In this document: one piece after another, positions 16,075 to 25,858 of the stretch
Numbering within the stretch: the first letter of the stretch is position 1
How the letters are laid out: each line of letters starts with the position of its first letter
Assembly: GCA_016784025.1 (NCBI GenBank)
Contig: JADHVL010000002.1
Coordinates: 116,490 to 180,489 of the forward strand
From: Fidelibacterota bacterium
Lineage (GTDB): Bacteria > Fidelibacterota > UBA8477 > JABMPR01
Length of the DNA stretch: 64,000 nucleotides
Direction: 5' to 3'
The notes under the pieces: model-generated
Databases searched by the model: none
What the model saw: the letters and a program-made list of their open reading frames with translations, nothing else
Told to the model about the DNA's origin: nothing
Made by a program: the position numbers and the translations under genes

Positions 16075-16105
16075 AGAGACAATACAGAGTTTGACGCTTC
16101 AAAAT

Positions 16106-16128
16106 GAGGTTTCGACAAGCTCAACCTC
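16106..16128. repeat. Short hairpin of the dispersed TCGAC..GCTC repeat type
   Basis: GAGGTT (16106-16111) and AACCTC (16123-16128) form a 6-base stem around TCGACAAGCTC. It lies in the 62-base gap between two convergent genes (tag and dinB), the same setting as the hairpins near 34751 and 62823. It may serve as a weak bidirectional terminator. Confidence 0.45.
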
Positions 16129-16136
16129 CAGAAATT

Positions 16137-17228
16137 TTAAACATCCAAACCCAATGATAATTGTCCATGTGGTTCGCTGAAGTGAGAGCCGCCAACTCCC
16201 AGCAATCGAACCGGTTCACCTGGCATCCAATTCTTTACCAATAATTTTCTGGCAATTCTGTAAATCTCAAGACCATCATCCAGTGGTTCCATCACAGTAT
16301 GCTGGCGGGTGAAGGTTGTGAAATCAGCATAACGCAGCTTAAGTGTGATGGTGGCTGCCATAAATTTTTTCTTTTTAAGTTGCTCACCCACTTTGAAACT
16401 CAACTTTTCTACAATCTCCAGCAGTTCGGTTTGATCTTCAATATTTTTAGAAAAAGTTCGTTCTGTGCTGATGGACTTGGTTTCATGATCTTCATGAACA
16501 GGCCGATCATCGATTCCCTTTGACCAACGACTCATAGCTTCACCTAATTTACCGAATCTCTGCTTCAGGACATCTTCCTTGATGACTGACATGTCTGCAA
16601 TGGTGTAGATGCCATACTTAGCGAGACGTTCATTGGCTTTTGGACCAATACCGGGGATTTTCTTCACCGGCAGGGGACCCAGAAATTCGATTTCAGTCCC
16701 AGGTGGAACCACTGTGAGTCCATTGGGTTTTTGAAAATCAGAGGCAATTTTTGCAATCATCTTATTGGTGGCAACGCCTACAGAAGCCGATAAACCGATG
16801 TCTCTGGAGATTCTCAACTGGATTTTACGAGCTATGTCCGTGACTTCAATCCATTGATTGACCTCGTCACTTAAATCCAGATAAGCCTCATCAATGCTGA
16901 CCTGCTGGATGATGGGAGATTCATTTCTCAGGATACCCATGATTACTTTTGAATACATGCGATATAGACCATGCTGGGATGAAATTACCACGAGGTCTTT
17001 ACACCTGCGACTGGCTTCAATCATTGGCATGGCTGAATGGATGCCATACTTCCTGGCTGGATAGGATGCTGCTGCTACAACTCCCCTGTTTTCACTTCGT
17101 CCCCCGACTACCACGGGTTTTCCCTCAAGAGAAGGATCTCTGAGAACCTCAACAGAACAGAAGAATGCATCAAGATCCAGATGGATGATGGCACGTGGTT
17201 TATTGGTATAAGGTTGGGGGTTTAGCAT
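16137..17228 (-). CDS. dinB: DNA polymerase IV (Y-family)
   Basis: A 363-residue translesion polymerase of standard length. Catalytic acidic residues are in 'IIHLDLDAFFCSVE' (start) and 'SIDEAYLDLS' (~residue 105). 'YPARKYGIHSAMP' is the nucleotide-binding finger block, 'LPVKKIPGIGPKANERL' is the helix-hairpin-helix thumb, and a little-finger domain follows. The C-terminal tail 'EPHGQLSLGLDV' contains a plausible beta-clamp binding motif (QLSLGL). It is convergent with tag; both are DNA damage functions. Confidence 0.96.
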   Translation of the reverse strand: MLNPQPYTNKPRAIIHLDLDAFFCSVEVLRDPSLEGKPVVVGGRSENRGVVAAASYPARKYGIHSAMPMIEASRRCKDLVVISSQHGLYRMYSKVIMGILRNESPIIQQVSIDEAYLDLSDEVNQWIEVTDIARKIQLRISRDIGLSASVGVATNKMIAKIASDFQKPNGLTVVPPGTEIEFLGPLPVKKIPGIGPKANERLAKYGIYTIADMSVIKEDVLKQRFGKLGEAMSRWSKGIDDRPVHEDHETKSISTERTFSKNIEDQTELLEIVEKLSFKVGEQLKKKKFMAATITLKLRYADFTTFTRQHTVMEPLDDGLEIYRIARKLLVKNWMPGEPVRLLGVGGSHFSEPHGQLSLGLDV

Positions 17229-17271
17229 CCCTCAATTTAGGATGATCCTGTGCACCTATATATGGGAATAT

Positions 17272-18576
17272 TTATTTGAAAGTGATGTTCAGACCTATAC
17301 CCGGAATAAGTGTAACTTTCTCATCGGGTCCAATGGACGGTATCACAGTTGGTAACAAAGACAATCGAGTAGACTCGGTCTGTGCCAGACTTCCATCTGG
17401 TTTGACTTCTAATATTTTTCGGGTAAACCAGGTCCCTGCACCATAACCAGCAAGAGCCATGGACAACATCGGTTCCCTATCGGTCACATCTAAAAGGATT
17501 GCTGTTCCGAACCCAAAAAAAGTTCCTGATGCTGAACCCAGTAACATGAGTGTGGATTGCCCAAAACTAAAGTCATCATTCTGGATGTGGTGATCATAGA
17601 GAAAGGCACTTCCAATTGCACCCAAACCTGCCACCATAAAAAAGGTTTCATCATCTCCTTCATCAAAGAGAATGGATTGGACCAACATGGTATTATAGTA
17701 GCCATAGGCCCAGCCCTGCATCAGCATGAGGGCATCTCCAAAACTATACTGCTTTTCCTTAGTAATTTTATATCCATAAATTGCACCCAGGGGATAGGCA
17801 ATAAGTTCAGTGATAGTTCGACCCTTAAACCAGGTGTCATATCTGTTTTCATCCGTTTCATATTCATACGAGGGTTCATCACTGATAGCATTGTATATCA
17901 ATCGTGAAGTCACTCCTGCAACTCCTGTCCACATGGTCCACACCCAGGCCTGACCGTTGGTGGGTTCATATTGATCGAAGAGTATTTCTCCCCCATAATG
18001 ACCCGCTGGAAGCGAGGCCATAAGCATCCACGCCCAGAGAGTCTCTCTGTCTTCTTCATCACCTCCATCCAGTTCAAATAATTGATTTAGACCTGATCCA
18101 TAACGTAAACCCAGCAAAGATCCATAACGCATCATCTGGGTGCGAGCATGGGTCATTTCCATGTCCTTGGTATATTTGTAGGTCAGATAAAAGGCGCCCC
18201 CTGATGAAACCATCACACCACCTACAAACCAACGACCATCTTCTGCATGGAGTACATACGGAATACCCCATCCGTACAATCCTGAGCCGATAGCAATATT
18301 CTGTAGCACCAGAGGCCAACGCCCTGATTGATCGAGGGGTTTATTAAAAAGTGGTGTCCAGCTTTGTTCCCACGCCTTGCTGCTGTCTGTGGACAGAAGT
18401 AGTGATTCAACCATAATATCAAGAAGAATCCGTTCTTCGCTGCTTATTTTGCCATTCGCGTTGGCAGCATTCCATGCCCTTTTGTATGAGGATTGATTCT
18501 TGAGCGTGTCTAACTGTTGAGCTATTAAATCACTTGATGTGAGAAAATATAAAACTACGAGAAGTATTGCCTTCAT
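17272..18576 (-). CDS. Hypothetical secreted/envelope protein with many glycine-rich hydrophobic segments
   Basis: A 434-residue protein I cannot assign. I chose ATG 18576 because a GGAGGT site lies 5-6 bases upstream and the product then starts with a signal peptide, 'MKAILLVVLYFLTSSDLIAQ'. The longer frame open to 18639 lacks such a site. The rest shows an alpha-helical N-terminal region, then repeated small-residue-rich hydrophobic stretches typical of an inner-membrane or unusual outer-membrane hairpin protein, ending 'IPGIGLNITFK', which resembles a beta-barrel terminal strand. It diverges from the ClC gene. Confidence 0.6.
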   Translation of the reverse strand: MKAILLVVLYFLTSSDLIAQQLDTLKNQSSYKRAWNAANANGKISSEERILLDIMVESLLLSTDSSKAWEQSWTPLFNKPLDQSGRWPLVLQNIAIGSGLYGWGIPYVLHAEDGRWFVGGVMVSSGGAFYLTYKYTKDMEMTHARTQMMRYGSLLGLRYGSGLNQLFELDGGDEEDRETLWAWMLMASLPAGHYGGEILFDQYEPTNGQAWVWTMWTGVAGVTSRLIYNAISDEPSYEYETDENRYDTWFKGRTITELIAYPLGAIYGYKITKEKQYSFGDALMLMQGWAYGYYNTMLVQSILFDEGDDETFFMVAGLGAIGSAFLYDHHIQNDDFSFGQSTLMLLGSASGTFFGFGTAILLDVTDREPMLSMALAGYGAGTWFTRKILEVKPDGSLAQTESTRLSLLPTVIPSIGPDEKVTLIPGIGLNITFK

Positions 18577-18718
18577 AAACACCTCCGAGAGCTGCCAAAA
18601 GATAGTGACAATATCATACTCGTGAAGTACAATCGACATTCACTTCGTTAAATGGGCATATTCCCAAATTTTTTAATAGACCAATCCTTGGAATGGGCTG
18701 ACTCATGGTTTAATTAGC

Positions 18719-20860
18719 ATGACTCGCAATTATTGCGTTTTATGGAAGGAAAGCCTACAACCTTTGTCTACTCCTCTAAATACGGAACGAATCGGGAAAC
18801 TTCGCAGACGATTGAATCATAGGCGTGCCAGATACGTCCTCCTCCAGAACGCTCTTTTTAAAATAAAATCATTCGACCAACTGTTTGTCATCATTGTCGC
18901 CATGCTCATTGGTGTTTTTGCTGGTGTAATTTCAGCAGGCTTCAGAACTCTCATCGACTTTTTTCGCCATTCCCTGTGGGGAGAGGGTGCCCTGATTCAT
19001 GTTGTCATGGATGCGCCACTTTATTTAAAAATTGGGATCCCCGCAGGTGGTGGAGCCCTGGTCGCCTGGTTTGTGCAACGTTTTGCTCCTGAAGCAAAGG
19101 GTCATGGTGTTCCTGAAGTCATGAATGCTGTGGCTACCCAAAATGGTTTTATTCGTATGCGTGTGGTTGTGATTAAAGCGTTTGCTTCTGCCATGTCCAT
19201 CGCGACTGGTGCATCTGTTGGTCGTGAGGGTCCCATTGTTCAGATTGGATCAGCCTTTGGTTCAACAATTGGTCAGCTTTTTCAAGTCTCCGTTCGCAGG
19301 ATGAAAACATTTATTGGCTGTGGAGCTGCTGCTGGAATTGCAGCGACTTTTAATGCCCCTATTGCCGGGGCTATCTTCGCTTCGGAAGTCATTCTGGGTG
19401 ATTTTAGTGCTGCAGCTATCGGTCCTATTATCATCGCTTCGGTATTTGGGACGGTCATCAGTCGGGGTCTTTATGGAGATTTTCCTGCCTTTGTACCACC
19501 GACCTACACACTGCACTCGCCAATGGAAATCGCTTTTTATATTGTCCTCGGTATTGTTACAGGTGTAGTAGCCTGGTTGTTTGTACGCACTCTCTATAAA
19601 TCAGAAGATCTTTTTGATGCCTGGAAAGCTCCAGTGGCCCTAAAAGGTTTACTGGGAGGGGCTCTGCTGGGAGGCGTCGCTGTCTACTTCCCTCAGATAT
19701 TAGGGGTGGGTTATGAAACCATGGAATCTGTCCTAAGCGGGAATATCGGTTTTATGATAGCTGCAGGTTTGGTGTTAGCTAAAATTTTTGCCACCAGTTT
19801 ATCCATGGGTTTTGGGGCATCAGGGGGTGTTTTTGCACCTTCCCTGTTTATTGGATCCATGGTGGGGGGTGCCATGGGAAGTATTATTCATGGCCTTTTT
19901 CCCGAGATCACTGCCAGCAGCGGTGCTTATGCCCTGGTTGGGATGGCTGCCATGGTTGCGGCTACAACACATGCACCCGTAATGGCGGTGCTTATCATAT
20001 TCGAAATGACAGCCGAATATACTGTTATCCTACCTCTTATGATCACCAGCATCATCGCCATGGTGATTTCTTCCCGACTCTTGAATGGCTCTAATATTTA
20101 CACCTTGAAGCTTCTGCGACGAGGGATCGACATTTTTGCCGGTAAGGACATCAATGTGCTTGATCAAATCAGCGTGAAGGATTTAAAGCGCAAGATCATC
20201 GACACAATTCCTGACAGCATGACTCTGCAGGAACTTCTTGAAAAAATGTCCACCAGTTCTGCCTTGAATTTTTATGTGAAGGATGAGACCGGAATACTCA
20301 ATGGTATCATCACCCATTCCGCCATGCGAAGATATTTGAATCATCATGAAGAAGTCCCCACCAATGTCTCTGTGAGAGACATGATGAACCGGAAGTTCGA
20401 GGTTATTACTGACCAGACGCCTATCCATGAGGTGTTGAGAAAAATGATCGAAATGGATCTGGAAGCCTTACCTGTAGTTGATGAGAATCGGTCACTTCAG
20501 GGAGAGGTTGTTCGAACCGCCATTGTCCACCAATATCAGGAATTATTGATTCATGCTGAGTCAGCCAAGGCCATGGCCAGTTCCATGAAGTTTATTCAGA
20601 AGCAGTATCATGAGAAATCAGAAGTGATGCCTGGTTTTTTTCTGGCTCGTATCAATGCCCCTTCGGCTTTTGTCAATCAGTCACTGCGTTCCTTGAATGT
20701 ACGCCAATCCTATGGCGTTGATATTTTGTTAATTCGACGTACTGAGGGAAACAAAGAACAGGATATTATTCCAGATGTGAATGACAAGCTCCAATCCTCT
20801 GATCAATTGCTCATTTTTGGTGAGCAGGTCAGGGTTGAGCATTTGTGTAACGCCCACTAG
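18719..20860 (+). CDS. ClC-family chloride channel/antiporter with CBS pair and RCK_C domain
   Basis: A 713-residue membrane protein. The ClC core spans about residues 55-470. The anion-path motifs are visible: 'KGHGVPEV' in place of GSGIP, 'GREGPIVQIG' near 168 with the gating Glu, and 'GGVFAPSLFIG' near 370. A CBS pair at ~488-608 and a TrkA-C/RCK_C-like domain at ~635-711 form a large cytosolic regulatory part. CBS pairs often sense adenine nucleotides and RCK_C domains bind small ligands, so the transport is likely ligand-regulated. Whether it is a channel or a Cl-/H+ exchanger cannot be settled from these residues. The start at ATG 18719 is tentative; a later start would not affect the core. 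Confidence 0.9.
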   Translation: MTRNYCVLWKESLQPLSTPLNTERIGKLRRRLNHRRARYVLLQNALFKIKSFDQLFVIIVAMLIGVFAGVISAGFRTLIDFFRHSLWGEGALIHVVMDAPLYLKIGIPAGGGALVAWFVQRFAPEAKGHGVPEVMNAVATQNGFIRMRVVVIKAFASAMSIATGASVGREGPIVQIGSAFGSTIGQLFQVSVRRMKTFIGCGAAAGIAATFNAPIAGAIFASEVILGDFSAAAIGPIIIASVFGTVISRGLYGDFPAFVPPTYTLHSPMEIAFYIVLGIVTGVVAWLFVRTLYKSEDLFDAWKAPVALKGLLGGALLGGVAVYFPQILGVGYETMESVLSGNIGFMIAAGLVLAKIFATSLSMGFGASGGVFAPSLFIGSMVGGAMGSIIHGLFPEITASSGAYALVGMAAMVAATTHAPVMAVLIIFEMTAEYTVILPLMITSIIAMVISSRLLNGSNIYTLKLLRRGIDIFAGKDINVLDQISVKDLKRKIIDTIPDSMTLQELLEKMSTSSALNFYVKDETGILNGIITHSAMRRYLNHHEEVPTNVSVRDMMNRKFEVITDQTPIHEVLRKMIEMDLEALPVVDENRSLQGEVVRTAIVHQYQELLIHAESAKAMASSMKFIQKQYHEKSEVMPGFFLARINAPSAFVNQSLRSLNVRQSYGVDILLIRRTEGNKEQDIIPDVNDKLQSSDQLLIFGEQVRVEHLCNAH

Positions 20861-21012
20861 CAAAAACCATATCGTTTAACAGCACCATCCAGATATAAAG
20901 ACCAGCTTTTCAGTCAATCATTCTGCATTTTTGTGAATAAATGTTTTGCAATTGAGACTTATTCGCATATATCTTGATGCGTGTTAATAACAATTATATC
21001 AAAAGGATTAAA

Positions 21013-21711
21013 ATGAATATAAAATCTTTGTTTCTTCTGGCGGCCCTGCTGCCTCTCTTTAACCTACAGGCAGATGGAAGACGCTATGTCTGGACCTATG
21101 AATACCAAACCCTGCATCGTGGAGAAGCCGAGCTGGAATCCTATACAGAGTTCTCGCACCTAAATACCGATTCTGGTAGACAGGCCACAACCACTTTACA
21201 ATACGAATATGAAATCGGTATGAATGATCGTTTTGATGTGGGTATTTATCAAAAATTCAAACAAGCCCACAATTCACCCATCGCCTATGATGGGTTTAAG
21301 CTCAGAATGAGATTCCGGCTCGGTGAAAAGGGTCGCTGGCCACTCGATCCCCTGATCTATTTAGAATACAAGGACAACGCAGCCTTTGATCATTCTGCTC
21401 TGGAAACCAAACTCATTCTGGCAAGAGATTTTGAAAAGCTCAACATTTCTCTCAACCCGGTCCTTGAATTTGAATTTGACGATGGCGAAACGGAGATAGA
21501 GTTTGAATATACAGCAGGTTTGAGTTACCTGACTCACCCGCTGCTAACGCTTGGCCTTGAAACCAAGGGGAATGATGATCAGTTCTATTGGGGTCCCACG
21601 CTCTCCCACGGAAAAAAGGATTTGTGGTTTGCTATCGGACTGCTGTTTCCTGGTGCTGGTGATACCAGCTCAGATCGTTTGATGCGCTTTATCATCGGAG
21701 TTGGTCTTTAA
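21013..21711 (+). CDS. Hypothetical outer-membrane beta-barrel-like protein
   Basis: A 232-residue protein with a signal peptide, 'MNIKSLFLLAALLPLFNLQAD'. I chose ATG 21013 because AAGGA stands 6 bases upstream; the frame extends to 20974 without support. The mature part alternates polar and aromatic residues in short strands ('ELESYTEFSHL', 'TLQYEYEIG', 'RFDVGIYQKF', 'LEFEFDDGETEIEFEYTAG') and ends with 'MRFIIGVGL', a plausible terminal barrel strand. Such proteins are common in FCB genomes next to transporters; the function is unknown. Confidence 0.65.
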   Translation: MNIKSLFLLAALLPLFNLQADGRRYVWTYEYQTLHRGEAELESYTEFSHLNTDSGRQATTTLQYEYEIGMNDRFDVGIYQKFKQAHNSPIAYDGFKLRMRFRLGEKGRWPLDPLIYLEYKDNAAFDHSALETKLILARDFEKLNISLNPVLEFEFDDGETEIEFEYTAGLSYLTHPLLTLGLETKGNDDQFYWGPTLSHGKKDLWFAIGLLFPGAGDTSSDRLMRFIIGVGL

Positions 21712-21746
21712 GGCTGACTTTGATCACCCTCAATGTCTCAGGATTT

Positions 21747-22214
21747 CTAAGATTTTTTCCAATAGTTTTTAAGAAGTTCTGAGACCCATTGGGGCTGTTT
21801 TGTCTTCGCGGCCATGAATTCCCGGAAAACGGGTTTAATATCCAGAACAGGTGAACCATCCACAGCATCCAAGCCCTGGACTGTGAGGACGCCACCATTA
21901 ATGCCTAAAATCTTTGCTGTAGACAATCCAATGGGATTGGGATGATAAGAAGAACGTTGAGCCAACAAACCCAGCTTGGGCCAATCCTGATTGTTGCGGG
22001 GGTGTCGAGAGTCAGGTATGTTTTTATCGGCTGGAATTCGGTGAAAAACGAATACAATCTCAACATGGGAGAAAGTCTCCAGCCCTTTAAGCAACTCACC
22101 GGAAAGGTCTTCCCTGAGACGAATTTCTGAGACCACGTCACCCCACTCATCATCTCCTAGATGATGACGATCATTTGAAACAAAGGCGATGGGGGTAAGC
22201 TCAATTTTTTCCAT
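21747..22214 (-). CDS. trmO: tRNA (N6-threonylcarbamoyladenosine37-N6)-methyltransferase TrmO
   Basis: A 155-residue TsaA/TrmO-fold protein that would methylate t6A37 of certain tRNAs using S-adenosylmethionine. The hallmark block 'HPNPIGLSTAKIL' and the following 'VQGLDAVDGSPVLDIKP' are present. It is of minimal single-domain length, without the C-terminal extension found in E. coli TrmO. It lies 9 bases downstream of the M1 peptidase gene on the same strand. Confidence 0.9.
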   Translation of the reverse strand: MEKIELTPIAFVSNDRHHLGDDEWGDVVSEIRLREDLSGELLKGLETFSHVEIVFVFHRIPADKNIPDSRHPRNNQDWPKLGLLAQRSSYHPNPIGLSTAKILGINGGVLTVQGLDAVDGSPVLDIKPVFREFMAAKTKQPQWVSELLKNYWKKS

Positions 22215-22223
22215 ATCTCAGTA

Positions 22224-24212
22224 TTATCTCACAAGGAGTAACTTTGTAATAGCTGTCCGGGTTTCCGTCTCAAGACGACACAGATAGACACCCGCTTCCA
22301 CGGAATTGCCATCCCTATCCTGACCATTCCAGGTGACCTGATATCGACCACTGGCTTGTGATGCATTGATGAGGTGAATCACCGCACGCCCCTGGATATC
22401 CACAATACTCATGCTAACTGATGAGTGTTCATCCAAAGTGTAAGGAATGGTTGTTGAGGGATTAAAGGGGTTGGGGAAATTTGATTCAAGCGAGAATATT
22501 TCTGGCTTTTCAGGTCCATTTTCCGCTATACCAACCACATATTCAGTGGTTTTCAATATCCAGTCATCAGGATCCATAACCAGATTTGTAACTATTTCTC
22601 CTGGTGGGATTTGAAAATTGAAGGTCATGAAGTCTTCGTTGATTCGCAATACGGTATCGATGACAGATCCCGTGGTTGTTATACGAAAATCAACTGGCAT
22701 ATCAAAGGTGACGCCGGATTGAATGACTTGAACCAAAAGATCCTCACCTGTCTGGGCTCGATAATTCTGATAACGGGGATAACTGGGACCATAGATCCAT
22801 TGCTGAAAGAAATTATTCAAATCCAGGCCGCTGACTTCTTCACACACCATCTGAAATTGTTCTGTTGTTGCCGTGGCATATTTTAGTTCGGGATCATTTG
22901 CATAGGCTTGAAGAATCTCAAAAAAGGTTTCATCTCCAACCATATGACGCAGCATGTGTAAAACCCAGGCTCCCTTATTGTAGGAAAGCCACCAGTCAAA
23001 AATATTGTCTGATTCTGTATCTTCTACATAGATGGTACCAGTTTGTCGATCAAGTCTTTTAGAGTCTTCCATTTTTTGTTTATAACCGACATTACCATAT
23101 CTATGCTCCCACCACAAAGCCTCTGCATAGCGGGCAAATCCTTCATTGAGCCAGATATGATGATAGCTGTGGCAGGTAATCATATCGCCATACCACATAT
23201 GGCACAACTCGTGGGCAACCCTGCGTTCTGTTGGATCTCCCATAGAGGTCAGGGTCTGATGTTCCATACCATAGCTTTCCCCCCACTCAGCATGGCCATA
23301 TTTTTCATCCATAAACGGATAAGGACCGAATTGCTCAGCATATAGGGTGATCATTTCAGGAAGGAGACCATAGTTTGTAGTCATATATGATGGATCTGGA
23401 GTATCAGGATGGCTATAGGTATAAAACATAATGGGGAGTGTATCATTATTGGCATCGATATACTCATCACCCCACACAAAAAATTCATAAATGGAAAGAG
23501 AGACCAGATAGGTGGCAATCGGGTGCCCGACATGCCAATGCCAGGTTTTGGTTCCATCGCCATTGTCAATTTCAGAGATGAGACGACCGTTGGATGCAAC
23601 TGTCATATAATCTGATATGGTCACAACAATATCCATAGAGTCAGGCTTGTCTCTGGGGAAATCCACAGATGGCCACCAATCTCGAGCATTATAGGGCTGC
23701 GAATTTGTCCAGATTGCCCTTTGTCCAAATTCATAATCCCAGTTAAAGCCCTGATCATCGCGATTACCAGCTGGACCGCAATCTGAAAAGATGTCGATAT
23801 CGATCTGTTGTCCCACCACAATGCTATCTGGTACAGGAATGCTGAGCATATCACTGCCATGGGTAAAGGCAACAGTATCTCCGTCCATAATAACGGTATT
23901 TACTGTGATCTCTCCCACACCCAGATTGTCGGTTGAGTAATCCAGTTCAATGGTTTCAAGGGTGGTATCCAGAACCACAAAGCTGACCATAAATTCCTTT
24001 TCCATGGAGGTGGTGGCGATATCCATATAAAAGTTCAAACCATAATAGCGGATATCAATTTTCTGCTGTTCCGAGGAGGGCTGCATGTCACGGAGAAACT
24101 GACCGGCTTGTGCGTGGCCGCAGGGTTTGTCTTCATCAATAAATGCATTTCCACTTATGGAAACAATAATTCCCAGCATAAATGATAGCTGTCTATTCCA
24201 ATTCTGTTTCAC
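22224..24212 (-). CDS. Secreted M1-family metallopeptidase with T9SS sorting domain
   Basis: A 662-residue aminopeptidase-N-like zinc peptidase. The zinc site HExxH-(~18)-E appears as 'HELCHMWYGD' near residue 334 and 'NEGFARYAE' near 355, and the exopeptidase block is 'SYGMEHQTLTSM'. The N-terminus carries a signal-like hydrophobic stretch ('LSFMLGIIVSISGNA'). The last ~85 residues form a Por secretion sorting domain beginning 'NFPNPFNPSTTIPYTL' and ending 'AITKLLLVR', so the enzyme is expected to be exported across the outer membrane by the type IX system. A peptide-scavenging role is likely. Confidence 0.93.
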   Translation of the reverse strand: MKQNWNRQLSFMLGIIVSISGNAFIDEDKPCGHAQAGQFLRDMQPSSEQQKIDIRYYGLNFYMDIATTSMEKEFMVSFVVLDTTLETIELDYSTDNLGVGEITVNTVIMDGDTVAFTHGSDMLSIPVPDSIVVGQQIDIDIFSDCGPAGNRDDQGFNWDYEFGQRAIWTNSQPYNARDWWPSVDFPRDKPDSMDIVVTISDYMTVASNGRLISEIDNGDGTKTWHWHVGHPIATYLVSLSIYEFFVWGDEYIDANNDTLPIMFYTYSHPDTPDPSYMTTNYGLLPEMITLYAEQFGPYPFMDEKYGHAEWGESYGMEHQTLTSMGDPTERRVAHELCHMWYGDMITCHSYHHIWLNEGFARYAEALWWEHRYGNVGYKQKMEDSKRLDRQTGTIYVEDTESDNIFDWWLSYNKGAWVLHMLRHMVGDETFFEILQAYANDPELKYATATTEQFQMVCEEVSGLDLNNFFQQWIYGPSYPRYQNYRAQTGEDLLVQVIQSGVTFDMPVDFRITTTGSVIDTVLRINEDFMTFNFQIPPGEIVTNLVMDPDDWILKTTEYVVGIAENGPEKPEIFSLESNFPNPFNPSTTIPYTLDEHSSVSMSIVDIQGRAVIHLINASQASGRYQVTWNGQDRDGNSVEAGVYLCRLETETRTAITKLLLVR

Positions 24213-24214
24213 TT

Positions 24215-24925
24215 CTATATCTCCCCTTTTAAATAAGCCTGCCGTTTCACCTCAGGAAATTTTTCGATGGCGTATCTCAGCATGGTCCGTGGCATGATTT
24301 TATAGTGTTTTTGTAAGAATGTCTCTTCAGTGGATCGACTTTTATTCCCTACTTCTCTCAGCATCCAACCCACTGCTTTATGGATGAGGTCTTCCTGGTC
24401 GTGGAGGAGGATCTCAGAGAGTTTGAGGGTATCTTGAAAATCATATTGTCTAATAAAGTAATAGCTTGCAATAATGGCAACTCTGCGCTCCCATAGATCC
24501 TTTGATCTGGCCAACATTTCAAGATGTGACCGATCCTTATCGAAAAGAAAATGCCCCACTATTTGTAGGGCAGAGCTATCAACCAGATCCCAATTGTTGA
24601 TATAGGCGACATGGCTGAGGTAAGCCTCATAAATCTGATGTTTTCCTGTGGAATCGGCATGGTTGTATAGATTTACCAGTAGAAATAATGCAGTGAGCCT
24701 GGCTTCGTGATATTCGGAATGCAGTAAATCAAGGGCGTCCGACAAAACGGCTTGTTTATACCTTTTGGCTAGAGCCCGCTGGAGTGGCACCTTAATCCCA
24801 AGAAAGACATCCCCTTCGCCATATTCCCCTTTTGCGGTCTTAAAGAATCGTTGGGAATGGCTGGCTCGTTCTGGATCACCCAATTCTAATAATTCCTTGA
24901 GAATTTGATCTGAAAGTTTAGACAT
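24215..24925 (-). CDS. DNA alkylation repair protein (AlkD-like HEAT-repeat)
   Basis: A 236-residue all-helical protein of the AlkC/AlkD-like family. Characteristic blocks are 'RFFKTAKGEYGEGDVFLGI' near residue 23, 'NNWDLVDSSA' near 108, 'LWERRVAIIAS' near 141 and 'KAVGWMLREVG' near 182. AlkD-type proteins remove N3- and N7-alkylated bases without base flipping. I chose ATG 24925; an in-frame TTG start four codons earlier lacks a better ribosome site. It ends 3 bases before the M1 peptidase start, so co-transcription is possible despite unrelated jobs. Confidence 0.9.
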   Translation of the reverse strand: MSKLSDQILKELLELGDPERASHSQRFFKTAKGEYGEGDVFLGIKVPLQRALAKRYKQAVLSDALDLLHSEYHEARLTALFLLVNLYNHADSTGKHQIYEAYLSHVAYINNWDLVDSSALQIVGHFLFDKDRSHLEMLARSKDLWERRVAIIASYYFIRQYDFQDTLKLSEILLHDQEDLIHKAVGWMLREVGNKSRSTEETFLQKHYKIMPRTMLRYAIEKFPEVKRQAYLKGEI

Positions 24926-24965
24926 AGGTGATAACAATTCCCAATTGACTGATCAACATATCCAT

Positions 24966-25631
24966 TTAAAGACTTGCCCAGTTGTATCGTTTAGCAACCT
25001 GTGCCAGCCCTCTAGTGGGATTGACTATAACGGGGTAACCCACACGCTTTAATATAGGTATATCATTTTCTGAATTCCCATAGGCATAGGATTGGGAAAA
25101 ATCAATGCCGTGGTGTTTCGCCAAATCATTTGCCAGCGTCACCTTCGCCTCTCCAACACACACCTGCCCCTTTGGTCTCCCCGTAAGTATTCCATGCTCA
25201 TCCACCTCAAGGTGAGTACATAATAAATGGTCTATGCTGAGAGCTTCCATCACCGGTTTGAGATAGTAATCAATGGAGCCAGTCACCAACACAGTTTGAT
25301 GTCCCTGCTCCTGGTGCCAGCGTAATTTTTTCGTCACTTCTGCTGATAAATTAGGCGCGAGATGCTCCTCATAAAAAGGTTGGGCTGAGTCTACAAAGAG
25401 TTGAAACTCACGACCCTTGTAAAAACTCAGAAATGTGCGAGCCATGTATTGCTCGTCAACGAGCCCAAGCTTTTTGAGGAGGACACCGAGTAGCAATTTC
25501 AGGATGAATGTCCTTGAAAGATAGCCCTGAGCCTTGAGAACCTTGAATCCTATAGTAGCACTATCTACAGCCAGAAGGGTTTCATCAAAATCAAAAAATG
25601 CAGCTATGGGTGAGGTGTTGTTTTGCTTCAT
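24966..25631 (-). CDS. HAD-IB family phosphatase
   Basis: A 221-residue haloacid dehalogenase-superfamily hydrolase. Motif I 'FFDFDETLL' has both aspartates, motif II is 'VTGSIDYYL', and motifs III/IV are 'KVTLANDL' and 'YGNSENDIPIL'. The cap between motifs I and II is alpha-helical, as in subfamily IB (phosphoserine phosphatase-like and related enzymes). Substrates of this subgroup vary (phosphoserine, lysophosphatidic acid, others) and cannot be chosen here. ATG 25631 is the first good start. Confidence 0.9.
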   Translation of the reverse strand: MKQNNTSPIAAFFDFDETLLAVDSATIGFKVLKAQGYLSRTFILKLLLGVLLKKLGLVDEQYMARTFLSFYKGREFQLFVDSAQPFYEEHLAPNLSAEVTKKLRWHQEQGHQTVLVTGSIDYYLKPVMEALSIDHLLCTHLEVDEHGILTGRPKGQVCVGEAKVTLANDLAKHHGIDFSQSYAYGNSENDIPILKRVGYPVIVNPTRGLAQVAKRYNWASL

Positions 25632-25798
25632 GTCAACTCTTCAGATTTGAATAATTCCGTTTTCAATGGGGCAACTTGTTTTTATGATTCCAGGCATTTC
25701 AATTATGAGCACTTTTTAACAGAATATTCTGTGATAAACAAGGACTTTAGAGTGTTCCAGACGACCTTCATTAGTTTGTAATGTTTACTAACTAAGTC

Positions 25799-25827
25799 TT
25801 GTCTTGGTTGTCTAGACATGTTATCCT
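25799..25827 (+). promoter_or_regulatory. Predicted promoter of the pta operon with GntR/HutC-like operator in the spacer
   Basis: TTGTCT (25799-25804) and TATCCT (25822-25827) are separated by 17 bases, a fair -35/-10 pair 31 bases ahead of pta. Within the spacer lies the perfect palindrome TGTCTAGACA (25809-25818), which fits the GT-N-TA-N-AC operator pattern known for GntR/HutC-subfamily repressors. The operon itself encodes such a regulator at 28302-29081, so autoregulation by promoter occlusion is the simple reading. Confidence 0.6.
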
Positions 25828-25858
25828 ATTCTCAATAATTGAACATTGAGGTTTATCT